Notes under the pieces: model-generated
Told to the model about the DNA's origin: nothing
What the model saw: the letters and a program-made list of their open reading frames with translations, nothing else
The model's database searches: none
Part shown: piece by piece, positions 36,329 through 46,189 of the stretch
Layout of the letters: each line of letters begins with the position of its first letter
Position numbering within the stretch: the stretch's first letter is position 1
Translations under genes and position numbers: made by a program
From: Nemertoderma westbladi
Taxonomy: Eukaryota; Xenacoelomorpha; Nemertodermatida; Nemertodermatidae
Direction of reading: 5' to 3'
Assembly (NCBI GenBank): GCA_032718475.1
Contig: JAUCBJ010007881.1
Location: forward strand, 19,760-83,759
DNA length: 64,000 nucleotides

Positions 36329-39300
36329 GTGTATGGGCCCCAACATATTAACATCAACCCCAGTACCAAACATACCGGTGGGGGGGGGGGACAGGGTGAC
36401 ATTCCCCCATCACAATATCAACAATATACCCCGATAGGGGCAAGAACAACGAGACCCTTGGATGAGAATAGGTCGTGTGATACAGACATATGGAGGGGGC
36501 CGCTACCCCCGATGACATACCCAAGTCAGAGAAAGTCAAGAAATAGGACAGACGGAACGCACCAGACAGGAGAAACTATGCAGCACCCATCGAATCCATT
36601 GGAAGCGCAGGCGATGGGGATGGCCACGTTGATCGATGCGTTGAAAACGAGGATCGAGTTACCACCCGTGGAACCATTCAAATTCGATGGGAGCAGGCCG
36701 GAAGAATATCTACAGTTTCGGCGCATGTATAGTAACGAAATACTAACAAAGAACTTGACGCAGGCGGAGTGCCTAAAGTATCTGCAAGTGTACACGGGAG
36801 GCCCAGCATACGACATCGTGAGGCAATATCAAGGAATAGAGGGCGGCTTCACGACAGCATGGCGGGCACTGGATAGGGAATACGGGCACCCGGCCAAGAT
36901 CATCAGGCAGACGCTGAGAGGCATAACATCGGGTGGCCTACAGGATAATCCCGTTAGCATTAAGACGTTCGCTAACAAAGTCGAAAAGGCGCTAATCGTG
37001 CTGAAGACGCTAGACGCGCCGTACGAGCTCAATGCGTCCAACAACATCACCACGATAGCGCAGGCACTACCAAACTGGCTGCGCAACAAGTGGAGAAAAA
37101 TCGCCTTCTCCACTCGAGATAAGAAGGGTGCGGAACCGGGTTTAGAAGAAATGTCAAACTTCTTAAACTACGAGGCTGAACTAATAACTGACCCAGTCTA
37201 TAGCGAAGACAGCCTGGGAAAGGGACCGAAGACAGACTACCATAGACCGAAACCAGAGCACAACACATCGAACGCATTACCGAGACTCAGGCAATCATTG
37301 CCATATGCAGCGACGCAGGGGACTGCAAGTCCACAGCTAGCCGAGGATAAGACAACATCATGGAACGGACAGGGAAACAATAATAACACGAATAAACATA
37401 ACCCCAGTACGTCCAATAGGCAAAACCCAAACAATAAGAATAGTAGGGACTTTGGTACGAACGCAACTGCGATACGCAATGCACTGTATAAAGAGGGCTA
37501 CGACCCAAAGAGCAAATGTCAGCTACACGCAAATGCGCTTCATCAAACTATGAACTGCAGGTACTGGCAGGCGCTACCTAGGCAAGATCAGATAGACTAC
37601 GCGTTCAGCAATAAAATCTGCTCGCGATGTGTAATGAGTGGACATAGAGCAAGGGAGTGCAAGGAGAAGCCAATGAAATTTGGTCAAAGGAGAGGCCAAA
37701 CGATGGCGACGAGCACAGTAGGGGCGAAGAAGAGAGGAACGGTGCTACTTGGAGTAGTACCAGTACGAGTGATCGGGGAAGGCAATCGATCAGTAACAAC
37801 ACTAATGCTGGTTGATAGTGGAGCTGCCTTCACATTAGTCGAGGAATGGGTGGCCGAGGAGATAGGATTGAGAACGAGGCCAAGCAGGATGGCGGTAACA
37901 ACCATCTCTAGCAAAGATGAGATCCTGGAGATGAGAACAGGACGGTGCGCAATTGCAGCAGTGGCACCAGGATGCGACTATGGGGCAACCATCGACCCCA
38001 TTCAAGTGATAGAGTCAATTAATATCAATGCCAGGCGGCCAACCAACATCGAGGTCGAGCAGTATAAATTCCTGGACAACATTGACTTCTCAATCCCAGA
38101 CGTGGACGTTAGGAAGGTATCCATCATAGTAGGTATGGACTGCCCAACGGCCCACGAAAGAATGCAAACGGTCTTCGGCGAAGACAAGCAGAGTGACCCG
38201 GTGGCCATATTAACACCATTCGGGTGGACGCTGAGTGGTCCAATCAAGAGCAAGATACCATTTAGGATGTCGGAGACATCAGGATGCATGTTCGCGGGAA
38301 CAATGCAGGAAATGGGTGACGAGGGAGCAGAGGAGCAGCTCAAAAGACTGCTCAGACAAGATTTCGAGGGACTGAAAGAAACCGGGGTCGGGACCTCGGT
38401 AGAAGACAAGCAGGCTTTACAAAGCGTGGAGGAATCGATGACATGCAATGAGGGGCGGTATACTATAGGAATGGTATGGAAACTACCGAAGATACCGCTG
38501 CCCGACAATAGGGGGATGGTACTCACGAGACTCCGCAAGCTGAAACAAACACTAAAACGGAGCCCCGAGAAGAATGAGTACATCCACAGGACGATTAAGA
38601 AGTACGTCGAGAAAGGATGGGCCGTGGAGTTACCGGTCGACGAGCCGAACACGGATAGGACATATTACCTGCCACTGCACGTGGCTTTAGATCCAAAGAA
38701 AGGTAAACTAAGGATGGTAGTCGACGCATCGGCAAAGACCGACGGAAAGTGCTTAAACGACTACCTGTTAGAAGGCCCAAACATATACAATTCGGGCATA
38801 GAGGTGTTACTTAGATTTAGAAATGGGAAACACGCCTTCACGTGTGACATAGAAGGCATGTTCAACCAAGTCCGTGTAACGGAAGAAGATAGCGACAGTC
38901 AACGCTTCTTATGGTATAACGGCGAGGAAGAACCGTCGATAATACCGGCATATAAGATGGTAGTACAGAACATGGGGGCCAAGTCGTCTTCATTTACGAC
39001 GACTATGGCAGTGAGAGACACAGTAAAGGGGAGGGAAGATAGATACAGCAGTAGGGCCGTCGATATGATTCGACGCGGCTTCTACGTAGACGACGGAATG
39101 GAGTCTGGAAATACGGTTAAGGAGATACTGGATACAGGGCGCGAGGTTCGCGACATCCTAAAAGGATCCGGCTTTAACCTGACCAAATTCCAATCCAGTT
39201 CGGAAGAATTTATCAAAGCCATAGAGGACAGGAAACCAGAATCGACCATGGATAATCCCACAACAGCCAAAGGGCAGGACATGGCGATTAAGAGAACGGA

Positions 39301-41722
39301 ATCCCAGCAGAAGGCATTGGGAATCGTGTGGGATAGAAAGACAGACGAACTGAAGTATCAGCTGAGCCAGGAGGGCGCAGACATCCACACGAAGAGGGGC
39401 TATGTATCGTATATAGCAAGGATATACGATCCCCTAGGCCTAGCATCCCCATTATTAGTCACGGGGAAACAGATACTCAAGAGAGTATACAAATTGAAAG
39501 ATGAGTGGGACGTAGAGGTACCAGAGGAAATCAAGAAACAGTGGAGCAAGTGGACAGGAAACTTGGAGAAGATGGGAACATACAACATGCCAAGGGTGTA
39601 TTTCCCGGATGGGAACATGACGAATCTGGACCTACACATGTTCTCCGACGCGTCGTTGGAAGCGTACGGAGCGGCACTCTACTTAGTACAACGAGAGGGG
39701 GCTCATAAGCCAAGACTAGCCTTTAGTAAAGCAAAGTCAACGCCACCAGATTCAGCATCAGTTCCCAAGTTAGAATTGACAGCTGCGAGACTAGGAGTAA
39801 GAGCCACAGCCTACCTAGTGGATACTATTCCCAACATAGTGGAGACACACTACTGGACGGACTCCATGGTAGTGCTTGGTTGGCTACATAACGAAAGGAC
39901 GAGATACCCGATATTCGTCGCGAATAGAGTGGACGAAATAAGGGCGAGCACAGAACTGGAAAGGTGGCACTACTGCCCAACAGACGAGAACCCAGCGGAC
40001 TTGCTGTCGAGGGGCGTGGAACGCCACACTTTCCTGAAGAAGGAAGTATTGTGGCAACATGGGCCACAATTTCTGAGCGATAGGGAGGCCTGGCCGCCGA
40101 TGAGGAAGGTGGACCCGGGCTCGGAAGTAGTATCAGAAGGAGAAGAGGGAGATTCAGAGGGAGAAGAGATATACTCCCAGATGGTGAGGGAGATTAGGGA
40201 CGTGCAACCAGGACGGGAACTGTGCGATAACCCGACGGATAAACTCCTCAGCTACAGTTCTAGTTGGTATAAGACCAAGAAACTAGTGGCGTACTGGAGA
40301 GCCTTCGGGAATTTCCTTGCGGGAGTCGGCAAGGACAAGAAGATCAGGACAACCATAGATCTGGAAGGAGCGGCCAAGGCAGTGATCCGCTATGAACAAC
40401 GGAAGAACTACGGCGACGAGGTGGAACGCATCGGTAACCAACAGCACCTCCGACGGGACAGCGAGCTGATTACGCTGTCGCCACAACTCAATGACGATGG
40501 GATTCTAGTAATGAATTCTAGGGTGGGATACAACAACAGCATAGTCGTACCACCGAAACCCATCATCATTCCTACAGGATCGCCAATAGTCCACCAGATC
40601 ATATGGGACTCCCACAAATCGATATTACATGGGGGCACCAACCGAACCCTCACAGAGATAAGGAGGACCTATTGGGTCAAACAACTGAGGAAGAAGGTAA
40701 AAGCAGTAGTGGGGCAGTGCCAGACCTGCCGACGAGCGAAGAAGGAGCGAGCTGTACAGGAGATGGCGCCACTACCGGCGAGTAGGGTAAGACAGCACGA
40801 CCCGCCATTTACGCATTGCGGTGTGGACATGTTCGGGCCGATAAAGATCAAAGTGATGCGACACACAGAGAAACGCTACGGCATTATCTTCGTATGCAAC
40901 AATACGCGGGCGGTAGGGATAGAACTCGCCCAAGATGCAACCGCATCAGCGTTCATTAACGCCTTAGAAAGGTTTAGGGACCGCAAAGGTGGGACGATCG
41001 CAGTGATATACAGCAACAACGGCACCAACTTTGTGGGCGCAGAGAGTGAGATGGCAGAGGCCTTGGACATCTTGGAGGGAGAAGAAGTCAAGGCAGCCAT
41101 GAGGAGACGACAAGTAAAGTGGGAGAGAAGGACGCCGTATGCACCACATACACTAGGATGCGTCGAGAGACTGGTGGGCAGTTCAAAGCGTCTAATGACG
41201 AAGCTAATGAACACCCACATGGTCACTGAGGACGTCTTACGGACAGTACTTGCGAAGTGCGAGGGGATCATTAATAGCAGACCGCTATATCCGGAGAATG
41301 ATGACCCTGAGTCACTAGACGTGCTGACGCCTAGCCATTTCCTGATGGAAAGGCCAGTGACCATCGATATGCGGGGTGTAGACCCAGATGACATACACTC
41401 CCGCCAAAGTTGGAAAGTCGCAAAGGCAATAAGCGCAGAGTATTGGAGGAGGTGGGTCGAGGAATACCTACCCACACTCCATAAACGAAGCAAGTGGAGG
41501 AAGTCAAACAGGGAGTTAAGAGAGGGAGATCTCGAAATCGTTACGGATGATACTATCATCAACAACCAATGGCGGTTGGCGAGAGTTGTAGGCACCTACT
41601 CCGACGAGGACGGAAGAGTCCAATCGGTAGAAGTGCGGATAGGTGGAAAGATAGGTGCGAAGGACAGAAAAACCTACAGGAGAGCTGTAGGCAAATGCTG
41701 TCTATTAGAAGGGGCACCTTAG
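36329..41722 (+). CDS. Inner element gag-pol polyprotein (BEL/Pao)
   Basis: One open frame of about 1797 codons with no ATG until 36512. Order by residue from 36329: gag domain of DUF1759 type (about 110-300, VEPFKFDGSRPEEYLQFRR); zinc knuckle CSRCVMSGHRAREC (about 431-444); aspartic protease LMLVDSGAAFTL (about 492-503); RT with KLRMVVDASAK, DIEGMFNQV and YVDD (about 790-925); Pao RNase H with MFSDAS, LELTAA, WTDSMVV and PADLLSRG (about 1104-1230); integrase zinc-binding region ending CQTC (about 1420-1467); integrase core with GVDMFGP and a C-terminal GCVERL; DUF5641-like tail ending CCLLEG. Catalytic RT and RNase H residues are present. The second integrase Asp is replaced by Asn (residue 1563, YSNNGTNF). 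Replication enzymes look intact; integration in cis probably is not. Confidence 0.9.
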   Translation: MYGPQHININPSTKHTGGGGGQGDIPPSQYQQYTPIGARTTRPLDENRSCDTDIWRGPLPPMTYPSQRKSRNRTDGTHQTGETMQHPSNPLEAQAMGMATLIDALKTRIELPPVEPFKFDGSRPEEYLQFRRMYSNEILTKNLTQAECLKYLQVYTGGPAYDIVRQYQGIEGGFTTAWRALDREYGHPAKIIRQTLRGITSGGLQDNPVSIKTFANKVEKALIVLKTLDAPYELNASNNITTIAQALPNWLRNKWRKIAFSTRDKKGAEPGLEEMSNFLNYEAELITDPVYSEDSLGKGPKTDYHRPKPEHNTSNALPRLRQSLPYAATQGTASPQLAEDKTTSWNGQGNNNNTNKHNPSTSNRQNPNNKNSRDFGTNATAIRNALYKEGYDPKSKCQLHANALHQTMNCRYWQALPRQDQIDYAFSNKICSRCVMSGHRARECKEKPMKFGQRRGQTMATSTVGAKKRGTVLLGVVPVRVIGEGNRSVTTLMLVDSGAAFTLVEEWVAEEIGLRTRPSRMAVTTISSKDEILEMRTGRCAIAAVAPGCDYGATIDPIQVIESININARRPTNIEVEQYKFLDNIDFSIPDVDVRKVSIIVGMDCPTAHERMQTVFGEDKQSDPVAILTPFGWTLSGPIKSKIPFRMSETSGCMFAGTMQEMGDEGAEEQLKRLLRQDFEGLKETGVGTSVEDKQALQSVEESMTCNEGRYTIGMVWKLPKIPLPDNRGMVLTRLRKLKQTLKRSPEKNEYIHRTIKKYVEKGWAVELPVDEPNTDRTYYLPLHVALDPKKGKLRMVVDASAKTDGKCLNDYLLEGPNIYNSGIEVLLRFRNGKHAFTCDIEGMFNQVRVTEEDSDSQRFLWYNGEEEPSIIPAYKMVVQNMGAKSSSFTTTMAVRDTVKGREDRYSSRAVDMIRRGFYVDDGMESGNTVKEILDTGREVRDILKGSGFNLTKFQSSSEEFIKAIEDRKPESTMDNPTTAKGQDMAIKRTESQQKALGIVWDRKTDELKYQLSQEGADIHTKRGYVSYIARIYDPLGLASPLLVTGKQILKRVYKLKDEWDVEVPEEIKKQWSKWTGNLEKMGTYNMPRVYFPDGNMTNLDLHMFSDASLEAYGAALYLVQREGAHKPRLAFSKAKSTPPDSASVPKLELTAARLGVRATAYLVDTIPNIVETHYWTDSMVVLGWLHNERTRYPIFVANRVDEIRASTELERWHYCPTDENPADLLSRGVERHTFLKKEVLWQHGPQFLSDREAWPPMRKVDPGSEVVSEGEEGDSEGEEIYSQMVREIRDVQPGRELCDNPTDKLLSYSSSWYKTKKLVAYWRAFGNFLAGVGKDKKIRTTIDLEGAAKAVIRYEQRKNYGDEVERIGNQQHLRRDSELITLSPQLNDDGILVMNSRVGYNNSIVVPPKPIIIPTGSPIVHQIIWDSHKSILHGGTNRTLTEIRRTYWVKQLRKKVKAVVGQCQTCRRAKKERAVQEMAPLPASRVRQHDPPFTHCGVDMFGPIKIKVMRHTEKRYGIIFVCNNTRAVGIELAQDATASAFINALERFRDRKGGTIAVIYSNNGTNFVGAESEMAEALDILEGEEVKAAMRRRQVKWERRTPYAPHTLGCVERLVGSSKRLMTKLMNTHMVTEDVLRTVLAKCEGIINSRPLYPENDDPESLDVLTPSHFLMERPVTIDMRGVDPDDIHSRQSWKVAKAISAEYWRRWVEEYLPTLHKRSKWRKSNRELREGDLEIVTDDTIINNQWRLARVVGTYSDEDGRVQSVEVRIGGKIGAKDRKTYRRAVGKCCLLEGAP

Positions 41723-41839
41723 TAAAGTTACAGAAAAGTTTAGTCGTCCAAGTTTTGGACTGAGGGGGGTGGGATTGAGGGCGAGACGCCCTTCCCACAA
41801 ACAAAATAATAAAATAAAAAAAAATAAAATAGTACATGG

Positions 41840-42460
41840 TAGGTACGCAGTTAGTAGGCAGAGAGTTAGTAAGAAGGTACGTAGTACCTAGTTAGTTAGT
41901 TAGTTAGGAGGTACGTAGTACCGCCAGTTAGAGAGTTAGTTAGAGGGTACGTAAGTACCGTTAGTTAGTTAGTTAGTTAGTTAGGAGCTACGTAGTACCG
42001 CCAGTTAGAGAGTTAGTTAGAGGGTACGTAAGTACCGTTAGTTAGTCAGAGAGTTAGAGGGTACGTAGTACCGCTAGTTAGTTAGAGTTAGAGGGTACGT
42101 AGTACTGATAGTTAGTTAGAGAGTTAGAGGGTACGTAAGTACCGCTAGTTAGTCAGAGAGTTAGAGGGTACGTAAGTACCGCTAGTTAGTTAGAGAGTTA
42201 GAGGGTACGTAGTACCGATAGTTAGTTAGAGAGTTAGAGGGTACGTAGTACCGATAGTTAGTTAGAGAGTTAGAGGGTACGTAAGTACCGCTAGTTAGTT
42301 GGAGGATTAGAGGGTACGTAAGTACCGCTAGTTAGTTAGAGAGTTAGAGGGTACGTAGTACCGATAGTTAGTTAGAGAGTTAGAGGGTACGTAAGTACCG
42401 TTAGTTAGAAGAGTTAGAGTTAGAGGGTACGTAGTACCGTTAGTTAGAAGAGAGAGAGTA
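41840..42460. repeat. Minisatellite between pol and ORF3 of the inner element
   Basis: About 15 imperfect units of roughly 37-40 bp combining ttagttagagagttagaggg with tacgtaagtaccg, in a noncoding gap. It may have grown after insertion. Confidence 0.85.
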
Positions 42461-42973
42461 AGAGGTAAAAGGGGATATAGATATAGGTATTAGTTAGCAG
42501 TTAGTAGAGAGAGGGGGGCATATGAGTACAGCTGGATAAATCGTGTGGCCACACGACGCATACTGCTGTACTGCATAGACCCACAGAGTAGGCCAGAATG
42601 TGGATTAGAGAATAGAATAATCCATAGGCAGTAGTAAGTAGTAGGACAGTAGAATCAAAGTAAATGGATAAATAAATAGAATAGGGCTGAAAGTTGTAAA
42701 ATAGTGGCAACATAAGGGAAGTTATTCTAGAACATAATAAAAGTAACGGACAGAAATTGTAAATTACGCTCATTTACTAGCTTCAAAATTAATTAGGAAT
42801 AATTTAGGTTAAAAGGCGCAGTTAAGTAGGAAATAGGCCATTATCGAACTGTACAGAACATCCTAGATACATCACTCATCTGTATTGCGCCTTGGTAAGG
42901 CACCACCTTGCAGGTGAGCGAGTGAACGTTCGGAATGGCGAGTAAGTTGATCAGAAAGAGAAAGGCGGAGTAA

Positions 42974-45484
42974 GGAGGAAAGGAGATACTGGTGGATTTC
43001 ACCGAGAGGCATCCGGAAGAGAAGACGAGAGGATACTACGAGAGGTTGGAAAGGGGTCACGCGGCACGAGCGCTGCAGGATCACTTCCGGGAGGCGCACG
43101 AACAGCGGCTGGTCGGGACCTACGGGACCCCGTCGCTGGACAACGCGATCTTCCAACACTTCCACTACGTGGTGAAAGGGGACGAGGCGAAGTTCGGGAT
43201 TCCGAAATACCCGAGGGAATCACCGAGGAAGGACTGGAAGAGATTCATAGAGTCCGTCAACAGTGGAGGATATATGATCCTAGATGACGAGGGAACCGTG
43301 GAAGACGAAGCGGGTTCGAGACGAGGAACGGCAGGGTCGGCCAGGACCATACTCCTACATTTGGCCGCGCCAAATGGGGACATCTTCTTATTCGACCTAG
43401 GGACGTATGGGAAGAAGGACGGGCCGAAATTAGACCGATTACCGAAAGCGGTACAAGTCTTAGTAAGAGAGAAGTCGACGACGAAAGTGGGATCGGCGAT
43501 TCGCGAGGACGCGGAGAGGATCATCGGTCCGGACGCCACCAACCTCCTGGATATGCAGAAAGTCTTTATGGCTATGACGGCACCGGATGGATTGGGGGTA
43601 GTCGAAAACGCAGGCCAATGCGGGGCGGTGGCGATGGACCAATTATTGGGGCTCGTATGCCACAAACCGATGGACTGGGGGAAGTTTAGGGAAGAATACG
43701 GAGCAGAACCAGCGAACTCGCTAAAGTGGGGAGCGAGACAGGGAAAGCAGGAGGTATATCAGTTCCGCAGGGGAGCGATAAAGGTATATCAGAAGCGATA
43801 TATCCTGCAGGAGGACTGGATGATGATAAGTTTGCTTAACTTATTCATGACCGTGATTATCGAGAGGGAACCAGGGGCATTTCTGTTATCGGGATCACCC
43901 CTAAGCTACAGGAGAGCCTTTAAAGTGGCCTTTGACGGTCTGGTAGACCACCCGGGGCTGAAGGGCGAGTCGGTGTACTACAACAGCCGACATCTGGTAG
44001 ACGGGGAGACAGATACACCGTATCAGAGATGGGAGCAGCTAGAGACGGATAGACGAGAAGCAAAGCGACTGGAAGAAGTCGCTAGACGGGAGAGGATAGA
44101 AGCAGAGGAGAGGGAAGAGGAGGCCAGGACACAGAGTTACGGCTTCGAGGAACAGGCGGGCCTAGACGAACTTCATTGGACTTCGTCAGGGAGTTCGGGG
44201 GAGTCTCTAGGGCGAGAATTGGGATGGACGGTGGGATCGCCGAAACAGTCGACGTCGGGGTTGCAAACGATGCCCATACCAGCGGGCGCCGAGGGCGACC
44301 AACCGCCAAGGAAATTAAGGGAGCTAGAGGGATGGAGAGCTACGGGCGAGAGCCAAGGCGGGAAGGGACATAGTGGATCCATCGGGATACCGGGATTGGA
44401 GACACTACCAGAAGAGGAGGACGACGACGACGAGTTCGGAGAGATGCCGCCCATCGAGAGGATAGGCCACTCGGACACGGACTGGGTTGGCGGAAGGGTG
44501 GTGACGGCCAGTGGGGCAAGGGCCTTCTGGAACAGATCCGGCAAGCGGACCTGGGTGCACGAGGAGCCGGCGATGGATTTCGCGGGGAGCACCATCAGGT
44601 TGGGCGAGCAACCGGGGACGGCACCACGGATAGTATTCGGGGAGACGATGCCCGAGAGGGGCAGAGAGATCGACGTAGATAGAGAGACCAATGTAGAGAA
44701 GTTCGCCTACCAGCGACTCCACAGACCGCGGAGATCGCTTGGGACGAAAGACGAGGTGGGACGGGAGACATTGGTACTCGGCTGCGACTACTGTGGGAGA
44801 CAGACCCATCGGGAAAGCAGCTGCCTATACCGGTTCCAAAAGGGAACCTTGTGTCTCTACTGCAGAGAACCAAGCCACAGGATGGTGGCGTGTCCACGGT
44901 TGCATAACCGATGTCCAAAGTGCCACTTTCGGGGACACTACGGACGCGAGTGCGACTGGATGAACGACGAGGAGAAGTTCACAAGATTCGAGGAGTGGGC
45001 CGACGTCGGGGCCATGATGCGCCAGTGCATGAAGGCCCAGGAGTTCAAGTGGGGTTTCTTCCTTATCAATCAGGAGACTCACATGGAAATCATAAAGCGG
45101 AGGCTACCGTTTACCTACCAAGAGGTAGCAACGGCGGCGTCGTACGCTGGAGTGATGAACACGCAAAGGTATCTGGACAGGTGGACGCCGGAGAACCGAA
45201 GGGAGTTTAGGGATTTCTTGGCGGAGCACGTACCAAAGGCAATGAAAATGATCCTATGGGACGCCACTAGAGGGAGACAACCGGGCCACTCTGAGGGGCC
45301 ACCGGCGAAGCGATATCGGGCACTAATAACACCAGCGCCCAAGGAGCCAACGACCGGGATCAGCAAGGAAGTGGCGGCGAAGGTCCGAAAGCAGAAAGCG
45401 GATGATGCCAGAGGGACGGTGATAACCAAGAAACGACCCAGGGAAGAGGATGCCAGGGGGAACTACCCCCGGAGGAACAGATAG
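42974..45484 (+). CDS. Inner element ORF3: RNase D/WRN-like exonuclease domain plus three CCHC knuckles
   Basis: Open from 42974; the first ATG is codon 95 (43274) counting from 42992, so the start may come by splicing. Residues about 90-290 follow the pattern of DEDD 3'-5' exonucleases of the RNase D/WRN group (PF01612): MILDDEG with D98 and E100 as motif I; ILLHLAAPNGDIFLFDLG; KVGSAIREDAERI with D173 as motif II; LLDMQ; and a late RYILQEDWMMISLLNLF with Tyr270 and D275 as a possible motif III. An acidic and Ser/Gly-rich linker follows. Three knuckles of form CX2CX4HX4C lie at about 598-611, 621-634 and 641-654, then a basic tail (KKRPREED). No signal peptide or membrane span, so not an envelope. 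The exonuclease call is motif reading only; spacing of motif III is unusual. Confidence 0.55.
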   Translation, partial: GGKEILVDFTERHPEEKTRGYYERLERGHAARALQDHFREAHEQRLVGTYGTPSLDNAIFQHFHYVVKGDEAKFGIPKYPRESPRKDWKRFIESVNSGGYMILDDEGTVEDEAGSRRGTAGSARTILLHLAAPNGDIFLFDLGTYGKKDGPKLDRLPKAVQVLVREKSTTKVGSAIREDAERIIGPDATNLLDMQKVFMAMTAPDGLGVVENAGQCGAVAMDQLLGLVCHKPMDWGKFREEYGAEPANSLKWGARQGKQEVYQFRRGAIKVYQKRYILQEDWMMISLLNLFMTVIIEREPGAFLLSGSPLSYRRAFKVAFDGLVDHPGLKGESVYYNSRHLVDGETDTPYQRWEQLETDRREAKRLEEVARRERIEAEEREEEARTQSYGFEEQAGLDELHWTSSGSSGESLGRELGWTVGSPKQSTSGLQTMPIPAGAEGDQPPRKLRELEGWRATGESQGGKGHSGSIGIPGLETLPEEEDDDDEFGEMPPIERIGHSDTDWVGGRVVTASGARAFWNRSGKRTWVHEEPAMDFAGSTIRLGEQPGTAPRIVFGETMPERGREIDVDRETNVEKFAYQRLHRPRRSLGTKDEVGRETLVLGCDYCGRQTHRESSCLYRFQKGTLCLYCREPSHRMVACPRLHNRCPKCHFRGHYGRECDWMNDEEKFTRFEEWADVGAMMRQCMKAQEFKWGFFLINQETHMEIIKRRLPFTYQEVATAASYAGVMNTQRYLDRWTPENRREFRDFLAEHVPKAMKMILWDATRGRQPGHSEGPPAKRYRALITPAPKEPTTGISKEVAAKVRKQKADDARGTVITKKRPREEDARGNYPRRNR

Positions 45485-46151
45485 GTTCCCAGAGTCGAGG
45501 GAGAGAGACTGGGACTTGGACGTGGTACGCCTGGAAGGCGCTGCGTGGGATGTACGAACTATTAAGTACAAATTTAATTAATGCAAAATAATCATATAAG
45601 TGCAATTTGTATGTACGTACGTAGTAATTAGTAATCTATAAATATATACGTTCGGAGTGAGTACTATAGTCATACAACCTTTCTCAATTAGCTACTGGGA
45701 CTGGGGGATAACTGACTATGGCACTATGGACGAGACACCAGACAATTTCACACTTCTTGAGTGCGACGGCACGAGAGGGGGGGGAGATTCGTCAGAAGAG
45801 AAGAGACAGCCGAAGTGAGGTTGAGGGACGGAATAGTGCGGAGTGCGGAGAGAGTGCGGACGCAATTCTAGTGTGGGGGGGGAGAATAAGAGGCTGAGTG
45901 AGGGACGAGGAGGTCCGAGTGTGAGAGAGTTAGGGTGAGAGTGAAGAAGAGATAGGGCGGAAGTGTTGGGGAAACAAAAGTTACGTGAGAGGTGAGCGCG
46001 ATCGGCCCGACATGAGACGCCAGGCACACAGGGTAGCGTTATCATACCCATAGGGGGCGGCCTGGAAAGCCGGCTCCGAGAGAAAAGAATTCCACCCCAC
46101 ACCCGATACTAGATCGGGATCCAGCGGGATTGTAGCGCACTTTTTTGGTTG

Positions 46152-46189
46152 ATGCTATCTTCTTACCGGGAAGATAGCATGGGGGGGAG
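46152..46189 (+). promoter_or_regulatory. Hairpin and polypurine tract before the inner 3' LTR
   Basis: ATGCTATCTTC (46152-46162) pairs perfectly with GAAGATAGCAT (46170-46180) around a 7-base loop. The run atgggggggag (46179-46189) directly abuts the LTR and is a standard primer for plus-strand synthesis. Confidence 0.75.

Noticed and set aside
42992-45484. Envelope protein in the third-ORF position
   Set aside because: No signal peptide, membrane-spanning segment or cysteine-rich ectodomain; the protein is soluble-looking with zinc knuckles.
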